Part shown: positions 54,013-64,000 of the stretch, piece by piece
How positions within the stretch are numbered: position 1 is the stretch's first letter
How the letters are laid out: every line of letters starts with the position of its first letter
DNA from: Ashinkailepas kermadecensis
Taxonomy: Eukaryota; Arthropoda; Thecostraca; Neolepadidae
DNA length: 64,000 nucleotides
Assembly: GCA_034440615.1 (NCBI GenBank)
Contig: JAOTOM010004681.1
Location: 288,001 to 352,000 of the forward strand
Reading direction: 5' to 3'
The notes under the pieces: generated by a model
What the model saw: the letters and a program-made list of their open reading frames with translations, nothing else
Database searches by the model: none
Told to the model about the DNA's origin: nothing
Program-made: the position numbers and the translations under genes

Positions 54013-57000
54013 CCGCCTTTAACTCACACCACCCACTATGGGACACACGCACAACACAACCCGATAACAGAGCACTCACACTCATCACACTGGCTACACA
54101 ACATAACCTCACAATACTCAACACCGGCTCACCAACATACCTCGTCCCAATTAACCCCCCCACTACCCCTGACGTAACCCTGGCATCATCACGCATAGCC
54201 CTTACCCTATCATGGACATCCGACCCCGATCCTCATTTCAGCGACCACGCCCCCATCACCATAACCTTCCACTAAATCCCGACCACCGGCCCACCCAACC
54301 CCCCGACGGGACGGTGGAACCTTAAAACGCATCCTGGACCCCATTCTCAGAATCCTTAGCAGCACAGACATTCAATAATCCACAATACACACCAGGACAA
54401 TACGCAGACATGCTACTCACCACCGCACATCAACACATACCACAAACAAAACCACAACACCAACACAAACCTCGCGCGGCTCCCTGGTGGAACGAAGAGT
54501 GCCACCGGGCGATCCGCGCGAGGAACCACGCACGACACAGATACGAACGACACCGCACACCGGAAATACCCACAGCTTACAAACTGAACAGAGCACTATG
54601 CAAACGCACCATCAAACAAGCCAAAAAGACCTGGAATAAATTTTGCACTCAATTTAATAGATTCACACCTCTCGGCGAAATTTGGACACTCCTCAAAACA
54701 TTTCAACACCGACAACGACCCCCAGCTAAAGCCATCACACTTATACACAACAACATCACCATCACAGACCCACAAACAATAGCAAACATGTTCGCAGACA
54801 ACTATCACACTAGGTCAGGCACACTCCCACGACACCCCCCACCCCCAATCAGACACACACGGCCACACCTTTACAACGCTAGGTTTACACTCACATAATT
54901 ACAAATAGCAATAGCACAAACAGGAAACACAAGCGTCGGACCAGACAACATACACTACTCATTCTTCAAACATCGACCAATACAAGCATTACACGCATTA
55001 CTCGACACCTACAACACCGCATGGACAACACATACATATCCACAGTCTTGGTTACACGCTCTTCTCATCCCTATCCCTAAACCAAACACTGACTTAACTC
55101 TTTGCGACTCTTACCGCCCTATATCACTTACCAGCTGTTTTCACAAACTCTTCGAACGACTAGTCAAAAAACGTCTTCTTTATATTCTTCAAACACAAAA
55201 CTAATATCTCCTATACAATCAGGCTTTCTTCCTAACCGCTCATGTCTAGACAACCTCACCTATCTCACCACACACATCCAGGAAGCGGCGGCCAAGAAAT
55301 GCTCCACCGTCGCCGTCTTCCTGGATCTCAAACAAGCATATGACACTATCAACATCACATCACTCCTAGAACACTTACACAACATAGACATACAGGGCAG
55401 ACTTATACACTACCTTCATTTCTATCTACTAAACCGCTCCTTCCAAGTAAAAATCGGACAACACACTTCAGACACTAAATTCCCCACAACCGGCCTAATG
55501 CAAGGTTCGGTTCTTAGTCCCCTTCTCTCTTTATTTTATGTCTAAATTCAGTCATCACCGACAACCTTTCAGCCAAAATTGCAATCTACGCAGAAGACAT
55601 AGTAATCTGGACATCACAAAAATCACCAAACCACGCACTAGCAATACTACAGAACGCACTAACAGAACTACACAACAAATTCGACCTACTAGATCTACAC
55701 ATCGCACCACACAAATCTAAATGTATGTTTTTCGGTTACCACAAACACACAGATGAACAACCACTAAAAATAGACCAGACACCCTACCATTTGTCACCAG
55801 TGCAAAATTCCTCGGCATCACATTTGATCGACGACTCACCTTTCGGTTACACATCTTAGACATTCACAAACGCGCATCAAAAAGAATCAACCTGCTACGA
55901 ACACTTTCTGGCACACACTGGGGATCCGATAAAAACACACTTCTTACCCTCTACAAATCACTTGTTCGGCCAATTTTGGAATACGGATCCCCACTCTTCG
56001 AAAACGCTGCTAAAACAAACCTCAAACTTCTAGATAGCCTCCAACGCCAATGCTTAAAAATAGCTACAGGAGCCTATATCACCTCACCTTACCTTGCACT
56101 ACATATATACAACCACATACCAGAACTACAGCACAGACGCACACCAGCACTATTAAGATACCACTACAAAACGCAACTCATACCACAACACCCATGTACA
56201 CGGGCCCTAAAACTTCGCACCACACGTGTACATCAACTCATGACAACATCACGACTCAAAACCACAATAGGATGCCGCATCCACTAACACACAAACAGAC
56301 TACACATTACACTACCCACAGCCAAACCATTACCAACACCCACAGCCTGGTGGAAACACGAAACACCCACAACACACTTCCTCATAAACCATCCAAAACA
56401 TACATACACCGACGCAGAAATACACCAACTCTTCTTCCAAGTCACAGCACAACATGCAAATTACAACATCATATACACCGACGGCTCGAAATCACATACA
56501 CAGCAGACGGGCACAGCGGCGATGCTGTACCCCAATGTAGCACCGCCGCGGGTTATCCTTCGTGCCCGTCTGCACGACACAGCATCAACCTACACAGCAG
56601 AATTATACGCAATCTTTTCGGCTTACTCCACCATTTATAACACTAAAATTGAACACAACATCATAGCCACTGACGCCAAATCAGCATTACAAAGCATCAC
56701 ACCATACACCAAACACAAACACCCACTCATCCAGAAAATACTCAACATCCACCAAAAACTCAACGCACGACAAAGACCACTTCTTCTATGGATCCCAAGT
56801 CACACAAACATACACGGCAACGAACACGCAGACACGGAAGCGAACATAGCCACAACACTACCACAAACCATACCATGCCCACTCTCACAATCTGACTACT
56901 ACCCCACAATACAACAGGCACTTAACAAACACATACAACAAACATGGGACACAGCACTAACGCAACTTCATGAAATACACCCCATATACAAACCTTGGCA

Positions 57001-57316
57001 CACCATCAACCAACGCACCAGACTCAAGGAACGCACTCTAACACGGTTACGCCTCGGACACACAGCACTTACACACTCCTACCTCTTACTACAACGCCCA
57101 CGACCACAATGCACAACATGTCAACGAACACTCACTATCAAACACATACTCATCTACTGCACTAAATACAACACCGAAAGGCAACACATCACAGACTACT
57201 GCAGCACACACAACATTCCACTAAACATCACTACACTTCTCAACGACGACTATCCAACATTACACGAACTTCTCTTCCACTTTCTCTCTACGACACGCCT
57301 AATTGATCAACTGTGA
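54013..57316 (+). pseudogene. ORF2 of the I-like element (EN-RT-RNase H)
   Basis: Domains in order: the APE endonuclease end (HHPLW near 54,030, then SDHAPITITF near 54,245); a linker with PWWNEECHRAIRARN; RT with YRPISLTSCFHKLFERL, SGFLPNRSCLDNL, the motif A Asp in VAVFLDLKQAYD, and motif B GLMQGSVLSP. Motif C reads YAED near 55,585 where YADD is normal. Then a thumb-like region (SLVRPILEYGSPLF), RNase H (IYTDGSK, YTAELYAIFSA, ATDAKSALQS, HGNEHADTEAN) and a final CTTC-x10-C cluster. Stops and shifts occur near 54,275, 54,898, 55,200 and 55,545, but RNase H to the TGA at 57,314 is open. Base composition is unusually C/A-rich, unlike its surroundings. Confidence 0.85.
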
Positions 57317-57761
57317 AGAGGAGGGGGAAAAAAGCCCGGGAAAAAGACTGAAACTCGGTGGAAAAAAAGAACCAAAGAACTCAACGAAAAACAAAACAAA
57401 AAACAAAAAACAAACAAACAGCTAACTACAAAAAACAAAAAACAACGTGTTCTTGCAATGTTCATCTATGGCGATGACCCGACCCCAACCCACCCACTAC
57501 ACCCCATACCCCACTCTAGCACTGTCCGGACTGACAGCTTCTTTCGACTACTCCATCTCCGGCTCTCAAACGACTCTTCTCTGCCATCTCTACCTCTTCA
57601 AGCGCCCAGATCAACTCAACTCTTCAAGACGACTCCGACTCTACTCGAAAATCTATCCACCCTGTAACTAATCCTCCTATCATTCTACCACTCACCCACA
57701 GGAAACAGCCGACATCACCCAAAGGTGGCAGGCTGGTCAAACACAACCTCACTCACTCACA
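54013..57761 (+). mobile_element. I-like non-LTR retrotransposon, 5'-truncated, 3.75 kb
   Basis: Flanked by CAGCAAGCAA at 54,003-54,012 and 57,762-57,771, a perfect 10-bp target duplication. It starts inside the endonuclease domain and ends after an A-rich 3' region (AAAAAACAAA-type, 57,361-57,445). It carries endonuclease, RT, RNase H and zinc-cluster sequence in one direction. It lies inside, and opposite to, the older minus-strand element, whose frame continues across the site. Confidence 0.88.
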
Positions 57762-58045
57762 CAGCAAGCAAACGATTGGTGAGGTTCGGAATGCTCCGAT
57801 AATGATGCGCATTGCCGCATGGTGTACCGTGTCAAGGACACGCTTTTTGTTAGGGCAAGCGCTGTCATACACATAGCATGCGTAGTCCAGCTTGGATCGG
57901 ATCAACGACCGGTACACCGTCATCAGTGTTTTATGATCCGCGCCATACGAGGTTCGTGATATGCACTTCAATAAGTTTAGTGATTTAAAACACTTCTCTC
58001 TCAGTGTTGCAAAATGTTGTTTGTACGTCAAACGACTATCAAACT
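57762..58045 (-). pseudogene. Non-LTR retrotransposon, middle part (after RT)
   Basis: Read leftwards it encodes VQFDSRLTYKQHFATLREKC, the thumb-region SLIRSKLDYACYVYDSA and HHAAMRIIIGAFRTSP. It then joins in frame, across the inserted element, to the segment ending at 52,805. The strand, frame and domain order show that both belong to one insertion. Confidence 0.8.
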
Positions 58046-58370
58046 GCACCTCGAAACAGTGTGGTTTTAGAAAGCACCGTTGCACAACGGATCATCTTTT
58101 AGCACTTGACACCGCCATTCGAGTCGCTTTTAAGCGCCGACAATATGTGAGAACGATCTTTTTCGACATAGAAGGAGCCTATGATGCAACCTGGCGACAT
58201 GGAATCTTGCTAAAAGGAAGGAAGTGTGGAATCCGCAGGAACTTGGGAGTTTTTCTACAGGAATTTCTCAAGGATCGCTTCATCCGCGTCCGGGTAGAAC
58301 ATAAGCTTTCTCATTGCTTCCACCAAGTAAATGGATTTCCACAGGCTCATGACTATTACCAACTTGGGTA
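58046..58370 (+). pseudogene. Inverted RT segment of the same non-LTR element
   Basis: It encodes QCGFRKHRCTTDHLLALDTA, the motif A stretch TIFFDIEGAYDATW and FLKDRFIRVRV-x-HKLS up to GFPQ (motif B start). These RT blocks lie upstream of the minus-strand segment in a normal element but here read in the opposite direction, head to head. About 100 residues including the YADD motif are missing at the junction. This is the layout left by twin-primed 5' inversion. Confidence 0.7.
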
Positions 58371-59379
58371 GAAACACGATTACTCATCTACATTGCCACT
58401 ATTACCGATTTTTTATTCATGTCATCCCCTATGTTCAGATATAACTTAAAAGGGAGGGTAATAATGATTAGAGTGAGGCTCACATCAACCCACATCTAAT
58501 TCAATCATGAATAGTATTACCTTGGATAAAAATAAGAATGCTAATTTTCATGGACACCATTGCAGATTGCATCATTGTGCTGTTTCTTACGTTCAGTAAT
58601 AGTTTAATAGCGAGGTTGTTAATGCCAAGGGTGAGGCTCACATTGTTGCGATTATCAACACCTTCATACGTCCTTAACATGAGGCGTGAATACTAGTGAG
58701 GAAAAGTAAGTACAAGATTTGGGGATATGGTAAGGAATAGCAAGAGGCATGGCCAGCAATTCCTGACACACAGCATGCTACAAATTGGTGGTTTTTGCCT
58801 TAACCTTTGTCACACCGATACTAAGCGAAGCAACTGGCACCGCAGTCATCACGGCTATCGCTAAGTTGTCTTTTTCGCCAGCGCTGGGGCGACCATAGCT
58901 GCTGCAGCAGGTATGGTCAAGCCACTTGGACGGCTGTGGCTGCTTGGGAGGTCGTCACTGCTGGGGCAGCCATCACGCTAGGACGGCCGTCACCATTGGG
59001 GCGGCGATCACCGCTGCACTGGAACGGCTGTAGCCACTGAAGTGGCCTTTGCCGCTCTGGCGGCCGTGGCCGCTAGTGTCAGTGCTGCGACTCCTTGAAT
59101 CGCCTGCCTACCGCCGCCATTGGGCGATGACCTACCGACTATGACCTGGGGCGGAGGCGTGGACCGAAGGGTACGGTGAGGTCGTGGGTCGGCCCGGCAG
59201 TCGGATGCAGTGCGAGCAACAGGCTGGTCTGTCTGGGCTGCGGGCCGGCGGTGAGAACCAGCGGTAACTGGTTGGCCAGATGGAAGGTCGACAACTGGAG
59301 CAGCCAGCCGCAGCCGCTGGGGCGGCCGCCATCGACGTTCGGCTATCATCTAGCGCGGTGTTTCTTTGTCCTAAATAAA
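58371..59379. other. Gap with degenerate GC-rich repeats
   Basis: AT-rich to 58,800; from about 58,860 to 59,060 there are loose repeats of GG(A/C)(C/G)GGC(C/T)GT-type words. No gene is recognised. Confidence 0.5.
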
Positions 59380-59455
59380 CAGCTTGTTACAGCATGTCAC
59401 AGCATGTCACAACATGTCACAGCATGTCACAGCATGTCACAGCATGTAACAGCAC
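59380..59455. repeat. 10-bp tandem repeat
   Basis: About seven units of GTCACAGCAT with single-base variants. Confidence 0.9.
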
Positions 59456-59624
59456 TTATTTGTGTGGCAGCAGGTCACAGCACTTTTCAGGATAAATATG
59501 CATCATAGCGCAAGCGGTCAGACGTACCTCACCTATTTTGTTCCTCTTATTAAGGGTTTCCCACCTACATGTAGACCTCTCTCCCTCTCTAGCTTTTTAA
59601 CTCGCATATCTCTCTCTCAGACCG

Positions 59625-60185
59625 AGCCAACAATTGCTGGGGGTATGTGGGGGACCATACTGAACCAACAATTGTTGTGAGTGTGTGAGGACCATACCGA
59701 ACCAACAATTGTTGGGAGTTTGTGGGGACCACACCAAGCCAACATTTGTTGGGAGTGTGTGGGGACTACACCGAGTCAACAATTATTGGGGTATGTGGGG
59801 ACCATACTGAACCAACAATTGTTGGAAGTGTGTAGGGACCATACCGAGCCAACAATTGTTGCGAGTGTGTGGGAACCATACCGAACCATGAGTTGTTGCA
59901 AGTGTGTGGGGACCATTCCGAACCAACAATTGTTGGGAGAATGTGGTGACCATTCCGAACCAACAATTGTTGGGAGCATGTGGGGAACATTCCGAACCAA
60001 CAATTATTCGGAGTATGTGGGGACCATTCCGAACGAACAACTGTTGAGTGTGTGGGGACCACACCGAGCCAACAATTGTTGGGGGTATGTGGGGACCATA
60101 CTGAACCAACAATTGTTGCGAGTGTTTGGGGACTATGCTGAGCCAACAGTTGTTGGGAGTGTGTGGGGACCATTATGAACAACAA
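59625..60185. repeat. About 44-bp satellite with CAACAATTGTTG palindrome
   Basis: About thirteen copies of a unit with GGGGACCATACCGAACCAAC, AATTGTTGGGAGTGTGT. Each unit centres on a CCAACAATTGTTGG palindrome; several units have point changes in it. It makes spurious frames on both strands. Confidence 0.95.
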
Positions 60186-60218
60186 CCGCGGCTGTGCCGA
60201 ACCAAGTGGCTATAAATG

Positions 60219-60442
60219 TCATGCCAGAGCAGTGTGCACTGAAGTGGCCGGTGCTTGCAGGCGAAGAAAGGTGGTCGCAGCGCCGCCTGGAGGATTTCCC
60301 GACCTCCCCATTAGTAGGGCCTAATTGTGTCATGCCAGAGCAGTGTGCACTGAAGTGGTTGGAACTTGCAGGCGAAGAAAGGTGATCGCAGCGCCGTCTG
60401 GAGGATTTTCCGGCCTCGCCATTAATCGGGCCTGATTGTGTT
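60219..60442. repeat. Two-copy 118-bp tandem duplication
   Basis: Each copy contains CATGCCAGAGCAGTGTGCAC, TGCAGGCGAAGAAAGGTG and CCATTA-x5-GGGCCT, with about ten substitutions between them. An open frame covers the first copy (MPEQCALKW) and most of the second; coding status unknown. Confidence 0.85.
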
Positions 60443-60949
60443 CATGCTCGGTGGGTGTACAGGCACGCAGTGTGGCATTTCAAAGTAATTAAGCAGATGA
60501 AGCCAGGTCGTGATGGCTCAATACATTCTAGACGAAATATGTACGCGCCATATACGCCAAATACGCGTAAAAAGCCATGTACGCGCTATGTACGCCAAAT
60601 ATGTAGCTTATCGAGCGACCGAAATTTGTCACAGCGCCAAGTCGTGAGGCAGAGGTGCGGCTGAACGGTGTGATACGCGGGCACGATCTCAGTTCAGAAG
60701 CCGTGTTGAAGTAGTCCCTTTGCATGGCATGTCGTAGGGCGTGTGTTCAAATTCGGAAAATATGTGGAAGGTATGACGCTACCACCACTCCCACTCTGCT
60801 TCTTGCTTCTCTCCCTCCGTTTACGGTCGAATTCCATCAGCCTGGCAATTGTAATATTACAAGGATGCTCAGAGACCAACGTGGGCCCTCTCGGTGGTTA
60901 TCGTGAACAATGTGGGTGTTAATGCTGCCACGTAACAGTCGATCCCCCG
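60443..60949. other. Gap with small repeat
   Basis: Short repeats of ATGTACGCGC(C/T)AT and TACGCCAAATA at 60,537-60,605. No gene. Confidence 0.5.
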
Positions 60950-61230
60950 CAGTGGGTCAGCCATCGCTACTCGGCTGGCTATGGAAATGACGCTCCCTCG
61001 GGTTATCACAGCCACTCCGATAAGGGGTGTGGAAACACGAATGTGTTTCCGGAGCTCCGGGGCTCCCGGTGCCCTCCGGGACTCTCGTAGTCCCCGCCGT
61101 CCATCTCTTTCCAGTCAAGTATCCATCCTATGCCAGCATCCGTTTGTAAGTCCTTCATCCAGCCATGCCAACAACAACTCCTCCCCTGGCACGAGCAAGT
61201 AGGCCAGCTTCTTGCGTGCTGGCCTCTTAA
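60950..61230 (+). repeat. Non-LTR retrotransposon 5' region, copy 2
   Basis: Partner of 43,415-43,690. Followed by more distant ORF1 and ORF2 sequence of a non-LTR element in the same orientation, consistent with a 5' untranslated region. Confidence 0.6.
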
Positions 61231-61383
61231 ACGACCGCAGTCAGTTGACCCTCTGCGGAAAACGATCCTCAGCGTAAATCGAGGATGACGTCAGAAATAC
61301 GACACTCCCGGACCGGTGACGATAGCATGCTACATTCCTCGGCGATCAGGTGGTCAGGGGGAGAGTATTTACGTCCGGGGACA

Positions 61384-61590
61384 ATAGCGGGCCATGACTG
61401 GGGGGCTGAGGGGTACGTGTCGCGGCCCTCGCTCGGATCGTGTCACCAGTAATAGCTGGCCATGACTGGGGGGCTGAGGGGTACGCCTCGCGGCCCTCGC
61501 TCGGATCGTGTCACCAGTAATAGCGGGCCATGACTGGGGGGCTGAGGGGTACGCCTCGCGGCCCTCGCTCGGGTCGTGTCACCAGTAACC
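61384..61590. repeat. 66-bp tandem repeat, about three copies
   Basis: The unit includes GCCATGACTGGGGGGCTGAG, GCGGCCCTCGCTCGGATCGT and GTCACCAGTAATAG. Copies differ at few bases. Confidence 0.92.
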
Positions 61591-62640
61591 GTCAGATAGA
61601 CGTAGATAGTACCGTGTGAACTCTCCCGACATGACAAGTGATAGGTTACGCATGGTGGTTGGTTACTTGCAGGGCAGTAATCTGCTATATAAAGTAAATT
61701 TATCAGCGAGGCAGCCGACCTGCGTGCTGTACTCTTATGGACCAAACGTTCCGAGTAATGACAGAGGCCGAAAGAGTTTAATTTGTACACAACATGAATA
61801 TTCCCGTATAAAATCTGCATTGGTAAAACTTTTAACCGCGAGAGGAAGCGGTGAAATGAACACTTCAGAGGCATTAGTTCAAATAATCCTAATCAAATGC
61901 TTAGCTCAAATCAAATGGTTCTTTCATCGAAAAATTATGCAGGCCTCTGTAGCCCAGGGGCGCCGATGGGCTTCGAGCACAGTATGCAATTGAGGGCATG
62001 ACTAGAGGCATTGCGTTCGTCAAAAGTCTGGCACCGGACAGTAGGGTGGATGGAAAACACTGTTCGGTAATTAGTCCATCTCTGTTCTCTGTACGTGGGG
62101 CACGGATTGTGCAATGGCTCGGAGGATGTAAAGGACGGGTTTGGCATGCCGTAAGTCCCGGGACTGAAAGAGTAAGGCCGGCTAGGGCACAAGGGACGTA
62201 CCAAACATGGTAGGGATCCGTGCCCACCCGTTTGATACGTAGGGCTGGTCGCCAGTTTTTCAGCGAATAAGGTGAGGCATCGACTGTAATAAGGTTAGGT
62301 AAGTTGGTCATAGACACCAGAGCACTTATATAAGCCATCGCAGCCAGTAAATGGGTCTCATGGTAACATTAAGGCTTTATTCAGGCGAGGAACGCTGCCA
62401 ATAATCGTGAGGCCAGCTATGATTGGCAGTGAAAGGTTGAAATATTTGGTCCACATAGCTTCAAAATTAGATCAATGGTCAGCCTATATGTGTTTGTGCA
62501 CCGCTGAGAAGGGGGGGGGACTGGAGCCAAATTGAGGATCAAGCACCTCATTAATTAATAAGGAGAGATTGAATGGGACGAGCAAATGTGAACGAATGAG
62601 GAGAAAGAATGTGTATTAGGTAGCCTTAAGGACCAGCGGA
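61591..62640. other. Gap, probably non-LTR ORF1 region
   Basis: Two overlapping frames on opposite strands (61,616-61,993 plus and 62,338-61,901 minus) show no clear domain. It may hold decayed ORF1. Confidence 0.35.
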
Positions 62641-63240
62641 AACCGCTTGGGGCTAAACGTAGGCACTTCCGTGCGGTACATTGTACACAAATATAGGTAC
62701 TAATATTAGCACCCAAAAAGCACCAACTGGGGACACATCCTGTGGTAGGTGTGGCACGTTGGGACACACTGGTGAGAAATGTGAAGCTGAAGGCGTGTGG
62801 TGTGTCAATTGTGGCCAGGGACAGGCACCGCACACTGCCTTTGACAAAGCCTGTCCAGCAAATGTGAAGATATAAGAATTACCAAGCATGATATGCTCGA
62901 ACATATCTTTTCAGCAGGCCAGATAAATTTACCGGATACTTATCCCAACGCGTCACACACAAGCAACGTAAAAAGCACACAACCTGCTACCATTCACCGT
63001 GAGCCCACCAGTGCCTCTCAGATTCTCTTCCAACTTAGTGACTTACTATGATCCTTCGGGCTCGCGTGCACCTCCTTGCCGGAGCGAGACCTGGATTCTC
63101 ATACTGAAGCCCTTCCTGACACCTATCGGTCCAAGTCACCTCCACTTCCGGTTGACTTTCGGAGAAGCTTCATCTCTGCACCGACGCTGTCGGCTGACAA
63201 CACCGGCAGATAATTGCCAACTCCGGACGTGAATCTCCAG
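62641..63240 (+). pseudogene. Non-LTR ORF1 zinc-knuckle region
   Basis: A frame at 62,681-62,875 gives CGRCGTLGHTGEKC and CVNCGQGQAPHTAFDKAC, CCHC-type knuckles of I/Jockey ORF1, which bind nucleic acid. Further same-sense sequence (LPDTYRSKSPPLPVDF near 63,115) is typical Ser/Pro-rich tail. Stops at 62,873 and elsewhere disable it. Confidence 0.6.
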
Positions 63241-63732
63241 AGGTAGGGAGCCGAAAGACGAGCCAGCCTGACCTTCGCCGGAAGGCACTTACAGAGTCAG
63301 TCCGGATCTTCAGCTGTGGGGAATAGTCCCTCTCCAAAATGCGCCCTCCCCCTCCATCCCGGGCGAAAGATCTCCAAACTCCCTCATCGCCCCGCCGACG
63401 AGTGCAGGCCCCGACCTGCGCACTGGCCCCGAGGGGGAACATGTCCCGGGTCGATCTCCCTCCACCAGCGTCAGTGGTCGATTCTTCCCAGGTACTGTTG
63501 CTGCGTGCAAGCACGCGTGCTGAGAAGCGTGTGTTGCCCTGGGTGGGGTTGCCCCCGGTGGGTGGTTCGCAGAGGTCGCGGCCGCGGGCATCCTCGCTCG
63601 GGGTGGATCCCTGGGAATACGTCCGACCTTCGGAGGCTCGAGTTGACAACCAATTTTACCGGAGGACTCCCGTGAACCATAGTCGCCAACTTCGGCTATT
63701 TAACTGTTTTACTATCCTTAAGTAACATTTGA
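63241..63732. other. Between ORF1 and ORF2, Pro/Arg-rich frames
   Basis: Long overlapping GC-rich frames on both strands (63,339-63,725 plus, 63,649-63,170 minus) have no motif. The plus frame would be the end of ORF1 or a linker. Confidence 0.35.
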
Positions 63733-64000
63733 ATGTCTACCATTTTACAATGGAACTACAGGAGGGTTCTTACAAACATGGCCGACCAGAGACACTATTA
63801 AACTTGCACTACCCGATGGTTGTGTGTCTTCACACGACGAAGCAACCACCGCACTCTTATCTCCACCTAGAACATCATTCTGTTCTTGCAAAAAAAAACA
63901 TACGGCATCCAAGGCCATTGTACACGGAGGTGTACTTTTAGCTGTTCATCATAACACCCTTATCAGGAGGTAGCGCTGGATACCTCTCTCCAAGCATTTG
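63733..64000 (+). pseudogene. Non-LTR ORF2 start (endonuclease), runs off the window
   Basis: ATG 63,733 opens MSTILQWNYRRVLTNMAD, the entry of an APE-type endonuclease. After shifts it reads HYPMVVCLHTTKQPP and, at 63,920, IVHGGVLLAVHHN. These blocks mark the first endonuclease motifs of I/Jockey ORF2. It is frameshifted near 63,795 and cut by the window end. Confidence 0.65.

Noticed and set aside
60219..60385. Small gene encoding a twice-repeated MPEQCALKW peptide
   Set aside because: The two copies are just a tandem DNA duplication; no start context or homology.
60700..60780. tRNA-like TTCAAATTC near 60,750
   Set aside because: No matching acceptor, D or anticodon arms.

Overview
This is a piece of a eukaryotic nuclear genome, most likely an arthropod and perhaps a crustacean. 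The evidence is spliced coding exons with GT-AG introns, scattered copies of the arthropod telomere-type motif GGTTA (for example 33,918-33,945), GC-rich host exons in AT-rich non-coding DNA, many microsatellites and minisatellites, and transposon families common in arthropods. There are no bacterial operons, ribosome binding sites or CRISPR arrays. The species cannot be fixed from the sequence.

Host genes are few. On the plus strand, 36,867-42,913 holds a complete four-exon MRM2 (FTSJ2) mitochondrial 2'-O-ribose rRNA methyltransferase gene. All splice phases agree, and the K-D-K-E catalytic tetrad and the GAAPG SAM motif are present. Its third intron contains about 2 kb of tandem repeats ending close to the last splice acceptor. 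On the minus strand, 52,153-52,004 encodes a very short secreted peptide with a signal sequence, a basic W/R/H patch and a Cys-Asp5-Cys loop, with a TATA box at a plausible distance.

The rest is a layered deposit of mobile elements. At 1.5-8.4 kb lies an ISL2EU/PIF-Harbinger-like two-gene element: a THAP exon, a low-complexity exon and a DDE transposase exon on plus, facing a SWIM plus YqaJ nuclease gene on minus. At 10.1-12.4 kb is a transposase-like gene of a poorly described family whose motif order resembles hAT; one in-frame TAG breaks it. Decayed BEL/Pao and Ty3/gypsy gag remnants follow (12.7-15.3 kb). An AT-rich tract (15.3-25.3 kb) carries foldback repeats and a TTAA-flanked piggyBac-like MITE. 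At 25.3-33.1 kb a Ty3/gypsy element has been hit by two hAT-type elements, each flanked by 8-bp duplications, and a 63-bp segment of its pol has expanded about 25-fold.

At 43.4-47.7 kb are a non-LTR ORF1 fragment, a hAT MITE with a perfect 8-bp duplication, and a broken ORF of the SHGKGACDG family. At 52.8-58.4 kb a minus-strand non-LTR element, itself carrying a 5' inversion, is split by a 3.75-kb plus-strand I-like retrotransposon with a 10-bp duplication. At 59.4-64 kb are further tandem arrays and another non-LTR element that runs off the window. The mobile elements form a readable relative chronology of insertions.
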